Positions 1 through 6,137 of a stretch of 9,089 bases of DNA are shown piece after piece. Location: assembly GCA_037968895.1 (NCBI GenBank), contig JBBKWJ010000121.1:1-9089 (forward strand), read 5' to 3'. The first letter of the stretch is position 1; every line of letters starts with the position of its first letter. The notes under the pieces are model-generated. The model was not told where the DNA came from and searched no databases. It saw nothing but the letters and a program-made list of their open reading frames with translations. This DNA is from JBBKWJ01 sp037968895 (GTDB lineage Bacteria; Actinomycetota; Acidimicrobiia; Acidimicrobiales; SZUA-35). Position numbers and translations under genes: made by a program.

Positions 1-354
1 CCACGACACCCAGTTCTCGTCGGTCTCGAAGTCGAGCGGCACCTCGTAGGTGCCACCGACCTCACCCGCCTTACGAAGTTCGACGTCGTAGCCAAGCCAT
101 CGAGACAACACCGCGTCGTCGGCTGTCTGCTCACCATCAGGCAGGGTGAGCACTACATCACCCATGGCGGTGGCATTCGCCTTCGCAAAGAACAGCTTTG
201 GCTCGCGGCGAGCGGTGAGTCCCTTGTCGGTGCCAGCTTCGAAGATCGCCCAACCTCTGTCGTGGGCCAGACCCAGTTCAGTGACCTCTACCTCGTCAAG
301 CAGCTCGCCACCAACCGACTTGACCGGAAAACGCCAGAGCCTACGAACAATCAT
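1..354 (-). CDS. MOSC N-terminal domain protein (partial, C-terminus outside window)
   Basis: I translated this region by hand on the minus strand from the ATG at 354-352. It stays open to base 1, so about 118 N-terminal residues are visible. The opening pattern, with LWRFPVKSVGGE near residues 6-17, then GLAHDRGWAIFE and LTARREPKL, matches the MOSC N-terminal beta-barrel domain (YcbX/mARC-like family). Proteins of that family bind molybdenum cofactor through a C-terminal MOSC domain and reduce N-hydroxylated compounds or handle sulfur. The MOSC core with the expected cofactor-binding cysteine lies off the left edge, so catalytic competence cannot be judged. The start is supported by a strong ribosome binding site (TGAGGTGA) six bases upstream. 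The gene overlaps the end of the preceding membrane-protein gene by 14 nt, which suggests coupled translation as the third gene of the maf operon. Confidence 0.8.
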   Translation of the reverse strand, partial: MIVRRLWRFPVKSVGGELLDEVEVTELGLAHDRGWAIFEAGTDKGLTARREPKLFFAKANATAMGDVVLTLPDGEQTADDAVLSRWLGYDVELRKAGEVGGTYEVPLDFETDENWVSW

Positions 355-1438
355 GTGGTATCACCTCAGCCGTCGGCGTCGACTCGGCAGTTGAAGGCCG
401 GAACCGGCGGCGGTAAAGGGCCCACGCGGGTAGGCCGGCGAGAATTGGAAGAAGTAATGACACAAGTCGATAGGCGGCGATAGCAAGAATGGCTCGTTGC
501 CCGCTAATGCCCGATATGACGAGCAACGAATACAGCGTCGCTTCAACAAACCCGAGACCGCCCGGAGTCACTGGAATCATGCCGGCCAATGCACCACAGG
601 CGTATGCCAGCAATACAAGTGAGAGCCGCGGCTTGGCCCCAACGGCATAGAGCGCGGCGACGAGGGCCATGTAGTCGAAAAGCCAGTTGCTGGCCGAGGC
701 CAGCAGGACTTGACGCCGTTTGTGGCCGATAATTGAAACGAGACGATCCCGTTCGTCCAATAGCCTCTTCGGCTCCATGGAGCGAGCAACACCAAATCGG
801 CCGCCGAGCTTGGACAAGACCCCGTCGATTCCTCGCCCAAGCAAAAGGAGTGGGCGATCGGTGGCGATCGCGACGGTCCCGAGGCCAAGTAGTAGCAGAA
901 ACATCACGCCACCGGCCGCGGCGACCGGCCACATGTCTTCCGGAATCGGCGCACCGAGCAACGCAAGCATTATGCCAAGGGCAGGAATTGCAAAGAGCGC
1001 AGCCGACGAGATGATCGACATCGCAGCGAGTGCACCGCCAGCCTCGCCTGCACTCACGCCGCTGACCGAGAGCATCCGGAACATGGTGGCCCCGCCAGTG
1101 GCCGCACCTCCTGGCACCACCCTGCTCACCGCGTTTGACACGATCTGACTCGTGGCTGCAACAAACCAGCTAAGCCTTGGCATCAGTGTCTTCATCAGCA
1201 ACCAGATGAAACCAAAGCTGATGATCTCAAAGACAACCATCACGACGAACCAGCGAGGACGAATGCTCTTGAGATCTGGGGCCGATGCCACAATATCGAG
1301 CAACGTTGGCGCGAACAGATAGAGCGCGAGGACACCGAGGGAGAGGAAGATGCCCTGCTTTATCCAGGCCCCGATCTGGGCGGTGCCCTCAGGGCTATTT
1401 CTGATCTGTTCTAACTCTTCTGTGGTCCGTGTCCTCAT
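341..1438 (-). CDS. YbhN/UPF0104-type integral membrane protein (lysylphosphatidylglycerol synthase TM-domain family)
   Basis: This 365-residue polytopic membrane protein has about eight hydrophobic segments, near residues 30-50, 63-83, 90-107, 137-163, 172-192, 250-268, 272-290 and 320-342. Two proline-glycine motifs typical of the family are present: VVPGGAATGG at about 107-116, and PVTPGGLGFVEA at 289-300, followed by the terminal LVSLLLPILAGLPAW segment. The family corresponds to the membrane (flippase-like) half of MprF. The soluble aminoacyl-transferase half is absent here, as in many stand-alone UPF0104 proteins. A role in moving or binding a lipid or polyprenyl-linked molecule is therefore plausible, but the substrate is unknown. 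The ATG start overlaps the maf stop (ATGA, 1435-1438), so translation is probably coupled. The end overlaps the MOSC start. The C-terminal tail after residue 345 is hydrophilic and probably cytoplasmic. Confidence 0.85.
   Translation of the reverse strand: MRTRTTEELEQIRNSPEGTAQIGAWIKQGIFLSLGVLALYLFAPTLLDIVASAPDLKSIRPRWFVVMVVFEIISFGFIWLLMKTLMPRLSWFVAATSQIVSNAVSRVVPGGAATGGATMFRMLSVSGVSAGEAGGALAAMSIISSAALFAIPALGIMLALLGAPIPEDMWPVAAAGGVMFLLLLGLGTVAIATDRPLLLLGRGIDGVLSKLGGRFGVARSMEPKRLLDERDRLVSIIGHKRRQVLLASASNWLFDYMALVAALYAVGAKPRLSLVLLAYACGALAGMIPVTPGGLGFVEATLYSLLVISGISGQRAILAIAAYRLVSLLLPILAGLPAWALYRRRFRPSTAESTPTAEVIPHDCS
361..368 (-). promoter_or_regulatory. Ribosome binding site of the MOSC gene
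   Basis: The minus strand reads TGAGGTGA, close to the anti-16S consensus, six bases before the ATG at 354. It lies inside the 3' end of the upstream gene. It fixes the start of a gene that would otherwise be ambiguous because its end is not visible. Confidence 0.7.
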
Positions 1439-2067
1439 GCCACAGACTTCATGTCACAATCGCCCGGGTTTGCGAGTGAAATACCAACGGCTTCGAGCAT
1501 GCGACGAGTGATATCGAGCGGCAATCCGATGACCGAGGCCATATTCCCGTCGATCTTCTCGACGAATACTCCGCCGTGCCCTTGGAGGGCATAGGAGCCG
1601 GCCTTGTCGAAGGGTTCGCCGGTGGCGAGGTACCAGTCAATGTCGGACTCACTTATTGGGTGCATCGTGACGACGGTCGTTGACACCTCGACCGCGGCGA
1701 CACCATCGACATCGACGACGGCTACTCCGGTGCTCGCCTCATGCGATCGCCCGCTGAGGCTTCGCAGCATTTGCCTGGCCTCGCTGGCGTCTGTTGGCTT
1801 GCCCAAAATCTCGCCATCGAGCACAACGATTGTGTCGGCGCCGAGAACCACGCACGGAACGTCGAGGGCGGCCCACACGGCTCGTGCCTTCTGCTCGGCC
1901 AAGCGTCGGAGCAACGCGTCAGGCGACTCGCCTGCGATTGGAGTCTCATCGATATCGGCCGATCTGACCTCGAAGGAAACCCCAAGTTTGGCGAGCAGAT
2001 CAGACCGTCGAGGTGAACCCGAGGCAAGCACAAGCGGTGTTCTGGTGCCCCCGGCTGGCTCAAACAT
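1435..2067 (-). CDS. maf: Maf family nucleoside triphosphate pyrophosphatase, dTTP/UTP type
   Basis: The protein has 210 residues, a normal length for Maf. Maf proteins hydrolyse non-canonical or surplus nucleoside triphosphates to monophosphate plus pyrophosphate in the cytoplasm. The signature LASGSPRR lies at residues 14-21, the ADIDETP segment at 37-43, the EQKARA lysine at 60 and the catalytic GADT (Asp78) at 76-79. GEILGKP and the LSGRSHE block follow at about 85-110. EPFDKAGSYALQG from residue 151 is the pattern of the YhdE subgroup (dTTP/UTP), not the YceF m7GTP type, which has a different sequence there. The GNMASVIGLPL end differs slightly from the usual GSYxNVxGLPL. The gene heads a minus-strand operon with the membrane-protein gene (4-nt overlap) and the MOSC gene. 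No Shine-Dalgarno is seen. A TANNNT hexamer six bases before the ATG suggests a leaderless transcript. Confidence 0.93.
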   Translation of the reverse strand: MFEPAGGTRTPLVLASGSPRRSDLLAKLGVSFEVRSADIDETPIAGESPDALLRRLAEQKARAVWAALDVPCVVLGADTIVVLDGEILGKPTDASEARQMLRSLSGRSHEASTGVAVVDVDGVAAVEVSTTVVTMHPISESDIDWYLATGEPFDKAGSYALQGHGGVFVEKIDGNMASVIGLPLDITRRMLEAVGISLANPGDCDMKSVA

Positions 2068-2073
2068 GCGTAA

Positions 2074-2079
2074 AGACTA
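2074..2079 (-). promoter_or_regulatory. Candidate -10 element of a leaderless maf promoter
   Basis: The minus strand has TAGTCT (TANNNT) exactly six bases before the maf ATG. That would place the transcript start at or next to the first coding base. A weak -35-like TTGGTC lies about 15 bases further upstream. The maf start has no Shine-Dalgarno. The 58-bp gap to the divergent zinc-ribbon gene must hold promoters in both directions. No convincing plus-strand element was recognised there. Confidence 0.4.
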
Positions 2080-2125
2080 TGCCAATTTGCTACAGACCAA
2101 GACGTCGCGACCCGATGTCTTCCCT

Positions 2126-2608
2126 ATGACTTCCCCCTCTTCCGGCCCGCAAGCCGAGATTGTTCGCTGCGCGGGCTGTGACGCAGTTTTGACCCCGTGG
2201 ACCACCAAGTGCCTTCGCTGCGGCACTCCCGTCCCCGTTTCCGCCGGCGCAACGCCACCAACGACTCCGCTGGCAAGGCCTATCGCCCCCTCCGATTTCT
2301 GGATCGATGTTCCCATCTCGCCAGACGAGCCAGTCAAGATTGCGCTTCTCACTGCCTTCTTGGCCGATCAGGGCATGGAGTTTGAGCAGTCACGGCGCTT
2401 CATCTCCATCCCCTCCAAATATGCCGAAGACCTTGTCGAACGAATTAACTTGTGGGGGATCAAGAACGGCCTTCTCAACGATGAACGGCACGCCGATTCA
2501 TTACGAAACGCCCAACGGGAAATCGCAACGGCCGTCATGTCGGCAATCGTGGCCGATTATCCATCGGTTCCTCCGTTGCAAGGTCTCGCCGGGATCGATC
2601 TGCGCTAA
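2126..2608 (+). CDS. Small zinc-ribbon protein of unknown function
   Basis: I do not recognise a named family. The predicted protein has 160 residues. Residues 15-32 form a compact zinc ribbon, CAGC then CLRC, with spacing C-x2-C-x10-C-x2-C. A proline/threonine-rich linker follows (about 34-56), then a soluble alpha/beta-looking domain (about 57-150) containing EPVKIALLTAFLADQG and a predicted helical KYAEDLVERINLWGIKNG segment. That second half loosely resembles small domains described as putative signal-transducing or DUF2007-like, but this is only an impression. The reading frame stays open far upstream, through the antisense of maf. I chose the ATG at 2126 because it leaves a promoter-sized gap and sits just before the ribbon. 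An ATG at 2066 would add 20 residues of uncharacteristic sequence and overlap the maf start codon. No clear ribosome binding site is seen. It may share a transcript with the crotonase gene 27 bp downstream. Confidence 0.7.
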   Translation: MTSPSSGPQAEIVRCAGCDAVLTPWTTKCLRCGTPVPVSAGATPPTTPLARPIAPSDFWIDVPISPDEPVKIALLTAFLADQGMEFEQSRRFISIPSKYAEDLVERINLWGIKNGLLNDERHADSLRNAQREIATAVMSAIVADYPSVPPLQGLAGIDLR

Positions 2609-2635
2609 AGGTCAAACACCTGCCACACTGTCGGG

Positions 2636-3391
2636 ATGAGCTTAGTCCTGAGTGAGATTCATGGGTCCGTCGCACTAATTACGCTGAACGATCCCGACCG
2701 CCGCAACGCAATGACCCTCGACATGTGCGCCGAAGCACTCGCGGTACTCGACGAGGTTGAAGCAAACCCCGACGTGAAAGCCATTGTCGTCACTGGCGCG
2801 GGCAAGGGGTTCTGTGCCGGGGCCGACTTGAGCCACCTAGGCGACTCGGCGGAAGATGGCTTGCTCGCCATCTATGAGGGCTTCCTTCGCTTCGGCCGAA
2901 GCCCACTCCCCACGATTGCCGCCGTCAACGGCGCTGCTGTCGGTGCTGGAATGAACCTCGCCTTGATCTGTGATGTGCGTCTCGCCGCCCGATCAGCGCG
3001 CTTCGACGATCGGTTTCTCCAACTCGGCATCCACCCTGGTGGCGGCCACACTTGGATGTTCCAGAAGATCACGGGTCCACAGCCCGCAGCGGCCGCAATC
3101 CTTTTCTCCGAAGTGATGGACGGCGCCGAGGCCGAGCGCGTCGGCCTCGCCTACCAATGTGTCGACGACGAGAAGCTTGTCGAGCGTGCGCTTGAGATGG
3201 CTGGCCGGACTGCAGCGGTGCCGAAAGACCTCGTCATTAAGACTAAGCAGACGATGCAGACCATCACCACCATCGGTTCGCAAACAGGCGCAGTCAACCT
3301 GGAGCTTGGTCCTCAGGCGTGGTCGACACGCCAACCTGCCTTCAAAGCAAAGCTCGCCGCTCTTCAGGCCAAGATCACGTCGAAGGGCTAG
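2636..3391 (+). CDS. Enoyl-CoA hydratase/isomerase (crotonase) family protein lacking the classical catalytic glutamates
   Basis: At 251 residues this is a full-length crotonase-fold protein. The CoA-binding and oxyanion-hole segment GKGFCAGADLSHLG is at residues 56-69, and the second oxyanion-hole segment NGAAVGAGMNLALICD at 98-113. LGIHPGGGHTWM from residue 130 is a pattern I associate with an actinobacterial EchA-like subgroup. Aligned by eye with rat mitochondrial hydratase, the position of Glu144 is Asn107 and that of Glu164 is Phe127. Simple water addition to enoyl-CoA is therefore unlikely. Binding and polarising an acyl-CoA thioester remains likely, with isomerase, thioesterase, decarboxylase or other chemistry possible. 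The N-terminal strand, helix and C-terminal trimerisation helices look normal, so it is not a decayed gene. It follows the zinc-ribbon gene by 27 bp and ends 8 bp from the convergent acetyltransferase stop. Confidence 0.9.
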   Translation: MSLVLSEIHGSVALITLNDPDRRNAMTLDMCAEALAVLDEVEANPDVKAIVVTGAGKGFCAGADLSHLGDSAEDGLLAIYEGFLRFGRSPLPTIAAVNGAAVGAGMNLALICDVRLAARSARFDDRFLQLGIHPGGGHTWMFQKITGPQPAAAAILFSEVMDGAEAERVGLAYQCVDDEKLVERALEMAGRTAAVPKDLVIKTKQTMQTITTIGSQTGAVNLELGPQAWSTRQPAFKAKLAALQAKITSKG

Positions 3392-3399
3392 GCGCCGAT

Positions 3400-3990
3400 C
3401 TACAGCCAGGCGGCAACGAGGTCTTCGCCTCTGTCGGCCCACTCTTCAAACGTCATCGCATAACGAACGTGGTCTTCCCATGTGCCGTTGATCTCAAGAT
3501 AGCGCTCGGCGATACCTTCGTTTCGAAGGTCGAGCTTCTCGACCACCCGGTGCGACGCCTTGTTCCGAGGAACAATTGAGATCTGAATTCGGTGAAGGTC
3601 GAGTACCTCGAATGCGTAACGAAGTGCAAGAACCACGCCCTCCGATGTGTAGCTATGACCTGCCTGATCCTGGTCTATCCAGTAGCCGAGGTATGCATTC
3701 TGGAATGGGCCACGTTGCACCGAGTTGATGTTGATCTCACCGGCAAGGAAACCTCCGACAAAAACGCCGAAGCCGTAACCGGTGCCTAACTGCCATTCGC
3801 GCTCGCGGGCGTGGCAGCGAAGAGAGAACGCGCCCCGTTCTTCGACGACGTCAGGTGAACCTTGCAACCGCTGAGGTTCCCACTTCGTCAGCCAGTCGAT
3901 GTTTCGACGACGCACCGTTCGCCACTGAGGAAAGTCGTCAAGGCGAAGCGGCCGAAGCACAAGCCGCTTACCGATGAGTGTCGTGCTCAC
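3400..3990 (-). CDS. GNAT acetyltransferase, RimJ/RimL-type
   Basis: The 196-residue protein starts at a GTG that overlaps the ppx stop (GTGA, 3987-3990). The opening TLIGKRLVLRPLRLDDF and the NIDWLTKWEP segment are typical of the RimJ/RimL branch, which acetylates N-terminal amines of ribosomal proteins or, in relatives, small molecules. The LGYWIDQDQAGHSYTSEGV stretch holds the strand and the acetyl-CoA pyrophosphate loop. LDLHRIQISIVPRNKASHRVVEKL is the usual motif-B region with the conserved Asn. The actual substrate cannot be read from sequence. A GAGGG Shine-Dalgarno lies seven bases before the GTG. It is the last gene of the five-gene minus-strand operon and converges with the crotonase gene across only 8 bp, with no visible hairpin terminator. 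Confidence 0.88.
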   Translation of the reverse strand: MSTTLIGKRLVLRPLRLDDFPQWRTVRRRNIDWLTKWEPQRLQGSPDVVEERGAFSLRCHAREREWQLGTGYGFGVFVGGFLAGEININSVQRGPFQNAYLGYWIDQDQAGHSYTSEGVVLALRYAFEVLDLHRIQISIVPRNKASHRVVEKLDLRNEGIAERYLEINGTWEDHVRYAMTFEEWADRGEDLVAAWL

Positions 3991-4904
3991 TGAAACGCCC
4001 TCAATGCGACGCCGTCGAGTAGATCAAACTCAGACACAACGATCTCGCTGATGTTGAGTTGACGCATGGTTTCGACGAGCACACAGAGACCGCCGACGAT
4101 CACGTCGACCCTCTCGAGTTCGAGGCCAGGGTTGTGGGCCCGGTCAACGCGGGATTCGGTCGCCAGCGCTCGGAATGTGTCTTCGACTGCCTCGCGGGTG
4201 AGAACGTAACCGTTGACTTGTATGGAGTCGTATTCGGCGAGACCGAGGTCGACGGCAGCAACAGTCGTGATCGTTCCGCCGAGACCGATGACCGGTCCTT
4301 CCTCGGCGACGACGCTCAGGTTCGCTAGCTCCCGTTTTGCGTCGATCACATGGAGCTCAGCGACGGATAACGCGGCCGAGAGGTCTTCTGGCTCAGGGGG
4401 ATCGGTGACGATATACGCCGTGGTGAACCGAGAGGCTCCCATATCGGTTGAGAACGACTCGACCGAGTCGCCACCGACCAGACCAACGACGAATTCGGTT
4501 GACCCTCCCCCGATGTCGATCGTGGTGGCGTATCGTCCGGCAACGCCGTGGGCAGCAGTAGCGCCGCCAAACGCGAGCCTGCCTTCCTCTTCACCGCTCA
4601 CTACGTCAAGCTCGACTCCGAGCGTGGCCCTTACGAGCGATGCCAGCTCGTCTGTGTTGCTCGCGTCACGGGCGGCCGAAGTGGCGACACAGATGATCTT
4701 GGCGACCTCGGCGACGTCGATCCTCGCTCGAAAATCAACTAGCGCTATCCGCGTGCGTTCGAGACTCTCAGCCGAGAGCCGGCCGGTCGATGCAAGATCG
4801 TTGCCGAGGCGGGTGAACACCCGAAATGCCTGGCGATCGCCGTCGTAGGAACGGATGAGAAGACGCGTCGTGATTGTGCCGATGTCGACGACGGCTACCT
4901 TCAC
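3987..4904 (-). CDS. ppx: Ppx/GppA exopolyphosphatase-guanosine pentaphosphatase, short actinobacterial type
   Basis: The 305-residue protein is a single ASKHA-fold unit without the C-terminal HD-like extension of enterobacterial Ppx. Such enzymes cleave terminal phosphate from polyphosphate or pppGpp. Visible motifs are the phosphate-1 loop at residues 7-14 (DIGTITTR), TSAARDASN at 75-83, SGEEEGRL at 103-110 with the acidic catalytic region, DIGGGSTEF at 130-138 and GLGGTITT at 207-214. The closing VSEFDLLDGVALRAF is typical. The first loop is unusual: the family normally has Asn-Ser/Thr after DxGT/S, but here the Asn is Ile11. The start is a GTG overlapping the DUF501 stop (GTGA, 4901-4904), and the end overlaps the acetyltransferase start in the same way. 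Adjacency to DUF501 is a conserved actinobacterial arrangement, which supports both assignments. Confidence 0.92.
   Translation of the reverse strand: MKVAVVDIGTITTRLLIRSYDGDRQAFRVFTRLGNDLASTGRLSAESLERTRIALVDFRARIDVAEVAKIICVATSAARDASNTDELASLVRATLGVELDVVSGEEEGRLAFGGATAAHGVAGRYATTIDIGGGSTEFVVGLVGGDSVESFSTDMGASRFTTAYIVTDPPEPEDLSAALSVAELHVIDAKRELANLSVVAEEGPVIGLGGTITTVAAVDLGLAEYDSIQVNGYVLTREAVEDTFRALATESRVDRAHNPGLELERVDVIVGGLCVLVETMRQLNISEIVVSEFDLLDGVALRAFQ
3998..4002 (-). promoter_or_regulatory. Ribosome binding site of the acetyltransferase gene
   Basis: GAGGG on the minus strand lies seven bases before the GTG at 3990, inside the last codons of ppx. It supports the GTG as the true start rather than a downstream codon. 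Confidence 0.55.
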
Positions 4905-5446
4905 TCGACACCTGCGTCTGTAGTTGGGCCGTCAAACGAAATCGACAAGATTCCAGGCTGACTCGGGTCAAACGCATCACCGGTTAGGACCAGCTTTTCG
5001 TGCACCCAACGTCCGACAGGGTCATCGGCGCCAGACAACAGATTTGCATAGTGCGCATGCAGGCATTTGACGCCAACGCGAGTACCGCCGACGCCGCCGG
5101 TTGGTCGGTGCCCCCCGTAGGCCGGATCGATGTGCTCGTTTCGTTCGGCCTCATAGGCGTCGTGCACGATCTGGATGGTGGCCTCTCCGATTTCTGCTTC
5201 AGCTTGGTTGACTGCGCCCGTTGACTCAAGCCGGCCGATCGCCTTGTTGAGCGCGCGGTCAGCGAGCCAAAATCGAGTCGGCATCGGGCGGCCATCGTCA
5301 AGCAGTGGCAGATTGGCGAGCACGACGGGGCTGCCGTCGTCTCTGCGGACCACTACCTCAAATTCGCCCATCGGTTTTCGACCAATGAGTTGGGTAACAA
5401 CCTCGTAATCGCTTGGTCGATTGCCCGAACTAGCCTCGCTTGCCAC
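4901..5446 (-). CDS. DUF501 domain protein
   Basis: This conserved actinobacterial protein of unknown function is usually encoded directly upstream of ppx, as here. Recognisable elements are VVTQLIGRKPMGEFEVVVRR near the start, PTRFWLADRALNKAIGRLES in the middle and VKCLHAHYANLLSG in the C-terminal half, with a conserved Cys-Leu-His-Ala-His patch. No signal peptide or membrane segment is seen. I place the start at the GTG at 5446 (181 residues, 17-nt overlap with the coxG-like gene). The frame also allows a GTG at 5482, giving 193 residues, but that start would add a Cys/Ser-rich leader without family resemblance and a 53-nt overlap. Neither start has a clear Shine-Dalgarno, so the choice is uncertain. 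The stop overlaps the ppx start by 4 nt, and no function beyond co-occurrence with ppx can be inferred. Confidence 0.85.
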   Translation of the reverse strand: MASEASSGNRPSDYEVVTQLIGRKPMGEFEVVVRRDDGSPVVLANLPLLDDGRPMPTRFWLADRALNKAIGRLESTGAVNQAEAEIGEATIQIVHDAYEAERNEHIDPAYGGHRPTGGVGGTRVGVKCLHAHYANLLSGADDPVGRWVHEKLVLTGDAFDPSQPGILSISFDGPTTDAGVE

Positions 5447-6137
5447 CAAGAACCCAGCGCAGGATGAGCAACAGGATCGCACCAGCGAGGATGGGAGCTA
5501 GGCGCTTAGTGATTGTGTCGCCGGTGACCGAGAGGATGTTGACTGGCTCAGGATCGGGCGAGTCGATCTTGCGAATCGTCGGCGCTGGCTCAGTAGCGGG
5601 GGCTGCGTCTTCGGTCTTCGCTTTCCCGGCGGCAGGCGTGGCCGACTTTGCTGCCTCTGCAGCAGGTTCAGCCTTTGAGGCGACTGGTACGCCCTCGGCT
5701 TCGATCTTGGCCCGAAGGTTCTCGGCGAATTGGCCGAGGATCTTCTTCGAGACGTCTTCGATAGCGCCGCGGCCGAAGCTTGCGATTTTACCGGTGAGGC
5801 TGAGGTCGGTGTGAATGTTGACCTTGGTCTTGTTGTCGCCGACCGTCTCCATCGTGGCTGTGATCAGTGCGTTCGCATTGCCTTGACGTGGATCGCGCCC
5901 CTGTGCGGTGAGCGATGACACGTGGGTGGCGGCATCTTGCGATACGAACGACGCCTTGCCCTTGTACTGGGCAGTAATTGGGCCAACTTTGATCTTTACA
6001 AGACCGCGATATTCGTCGCCCTCAATCTCTTGCAGCTTGGCGCCCGGCATGCATGGAGCGATGAACTCAAGGTCGTTCACGATTGCGTATGTCTCGTCGA
6101 TTGGACGATCGATCTCAAAGCTGTTGTTTAGTTCCAT
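5430..6137 (-). CDS. coxG: CoxG-family SRPBCC protein with C-terminal membrane anchor
   Basis: Residues 1 to about 148 form a CoxG/SRPBCC domain: the FEIDRPIDETYAIVNDLE opening, the APCMPGAKLQEIEGDEYRG motif, VKIKVGPITAQYKGKA, and an amphipathic C-terminal helix with LGQFAENLRAKIEAE. An Ala/Pro/Lys/Glu-rich linker (about 149-205) follows, then a hydrophobic segment at about 214-231 ending in a short basic tail (GGKRG). This gives a cytoplasmic lipid-binding cup tethered to the membrane. CoxG is known from aerobic CO dehydrogenase clusters, where it links the enzyme to the membrane quinone pool. No CO dehydrogenase subunit lies in this window, so the partner could be another molybdenum hydroxylase. 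A GAGGA Shine-Dalgarno is nine bases before the ATG. The start overlaps the end of the MocA-like gene by 10 nt. Confidence 0.85.
   Translation of the reverse strand: MELNNSFEIDRPIDETYAIVNDLEFIAPCMPGAKLQEIEGDEYRGLVKIKVGPITAQYKGKASFVSQDAATHVSSLTAQGRDPRQGNANALITATMETVGDNKTKVNIHTDLSLTGKIASFGRGAIEDVSKKILGQFAENLRAKIEAEGVPVASKAEPAAEAAKSATPAAGKAKTEDAAPATEPAPTIRKIDSPDPEPVNILSVTGDTITKRLAPILAGAILLLILRWVLGGKRG

Noticed and set aside
864..1750. Two GCGATCGC palindromes (864-871 and 1743-1750), reminiscent of the cyanobacterial HIP1 repeat
   Set aside because: There are only two copies, both inside coding sequence, in a genome that does not look cyanobacterial. CGATCG-type words are common at this GC content.
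1604..2125. N-terminal extension of the zinc-ribbon frame through the antisense of maf
   Set aside because: The extra 174 residues are low-complexity Ser/Thr/Ala sequence opposite strongly conserved maf codons. The true start is much more likely at 2126.
3392..3399. Possible bidirectional terminator between the crotonase and acetyltransferase genes
   Set aside because: The gap is only 8 bp, and no stem-loop with a U-tract was found there or in the flanking codons.
4213..4848. Long plus-strand open frame antisense to ppx (211 codons)
   Set aside because: The translation is Ser/Thr/Arg/Pro-rich with no family resemblance. It mirrors codon bias of the well-supported ppx gene, so it is a shadow frame.
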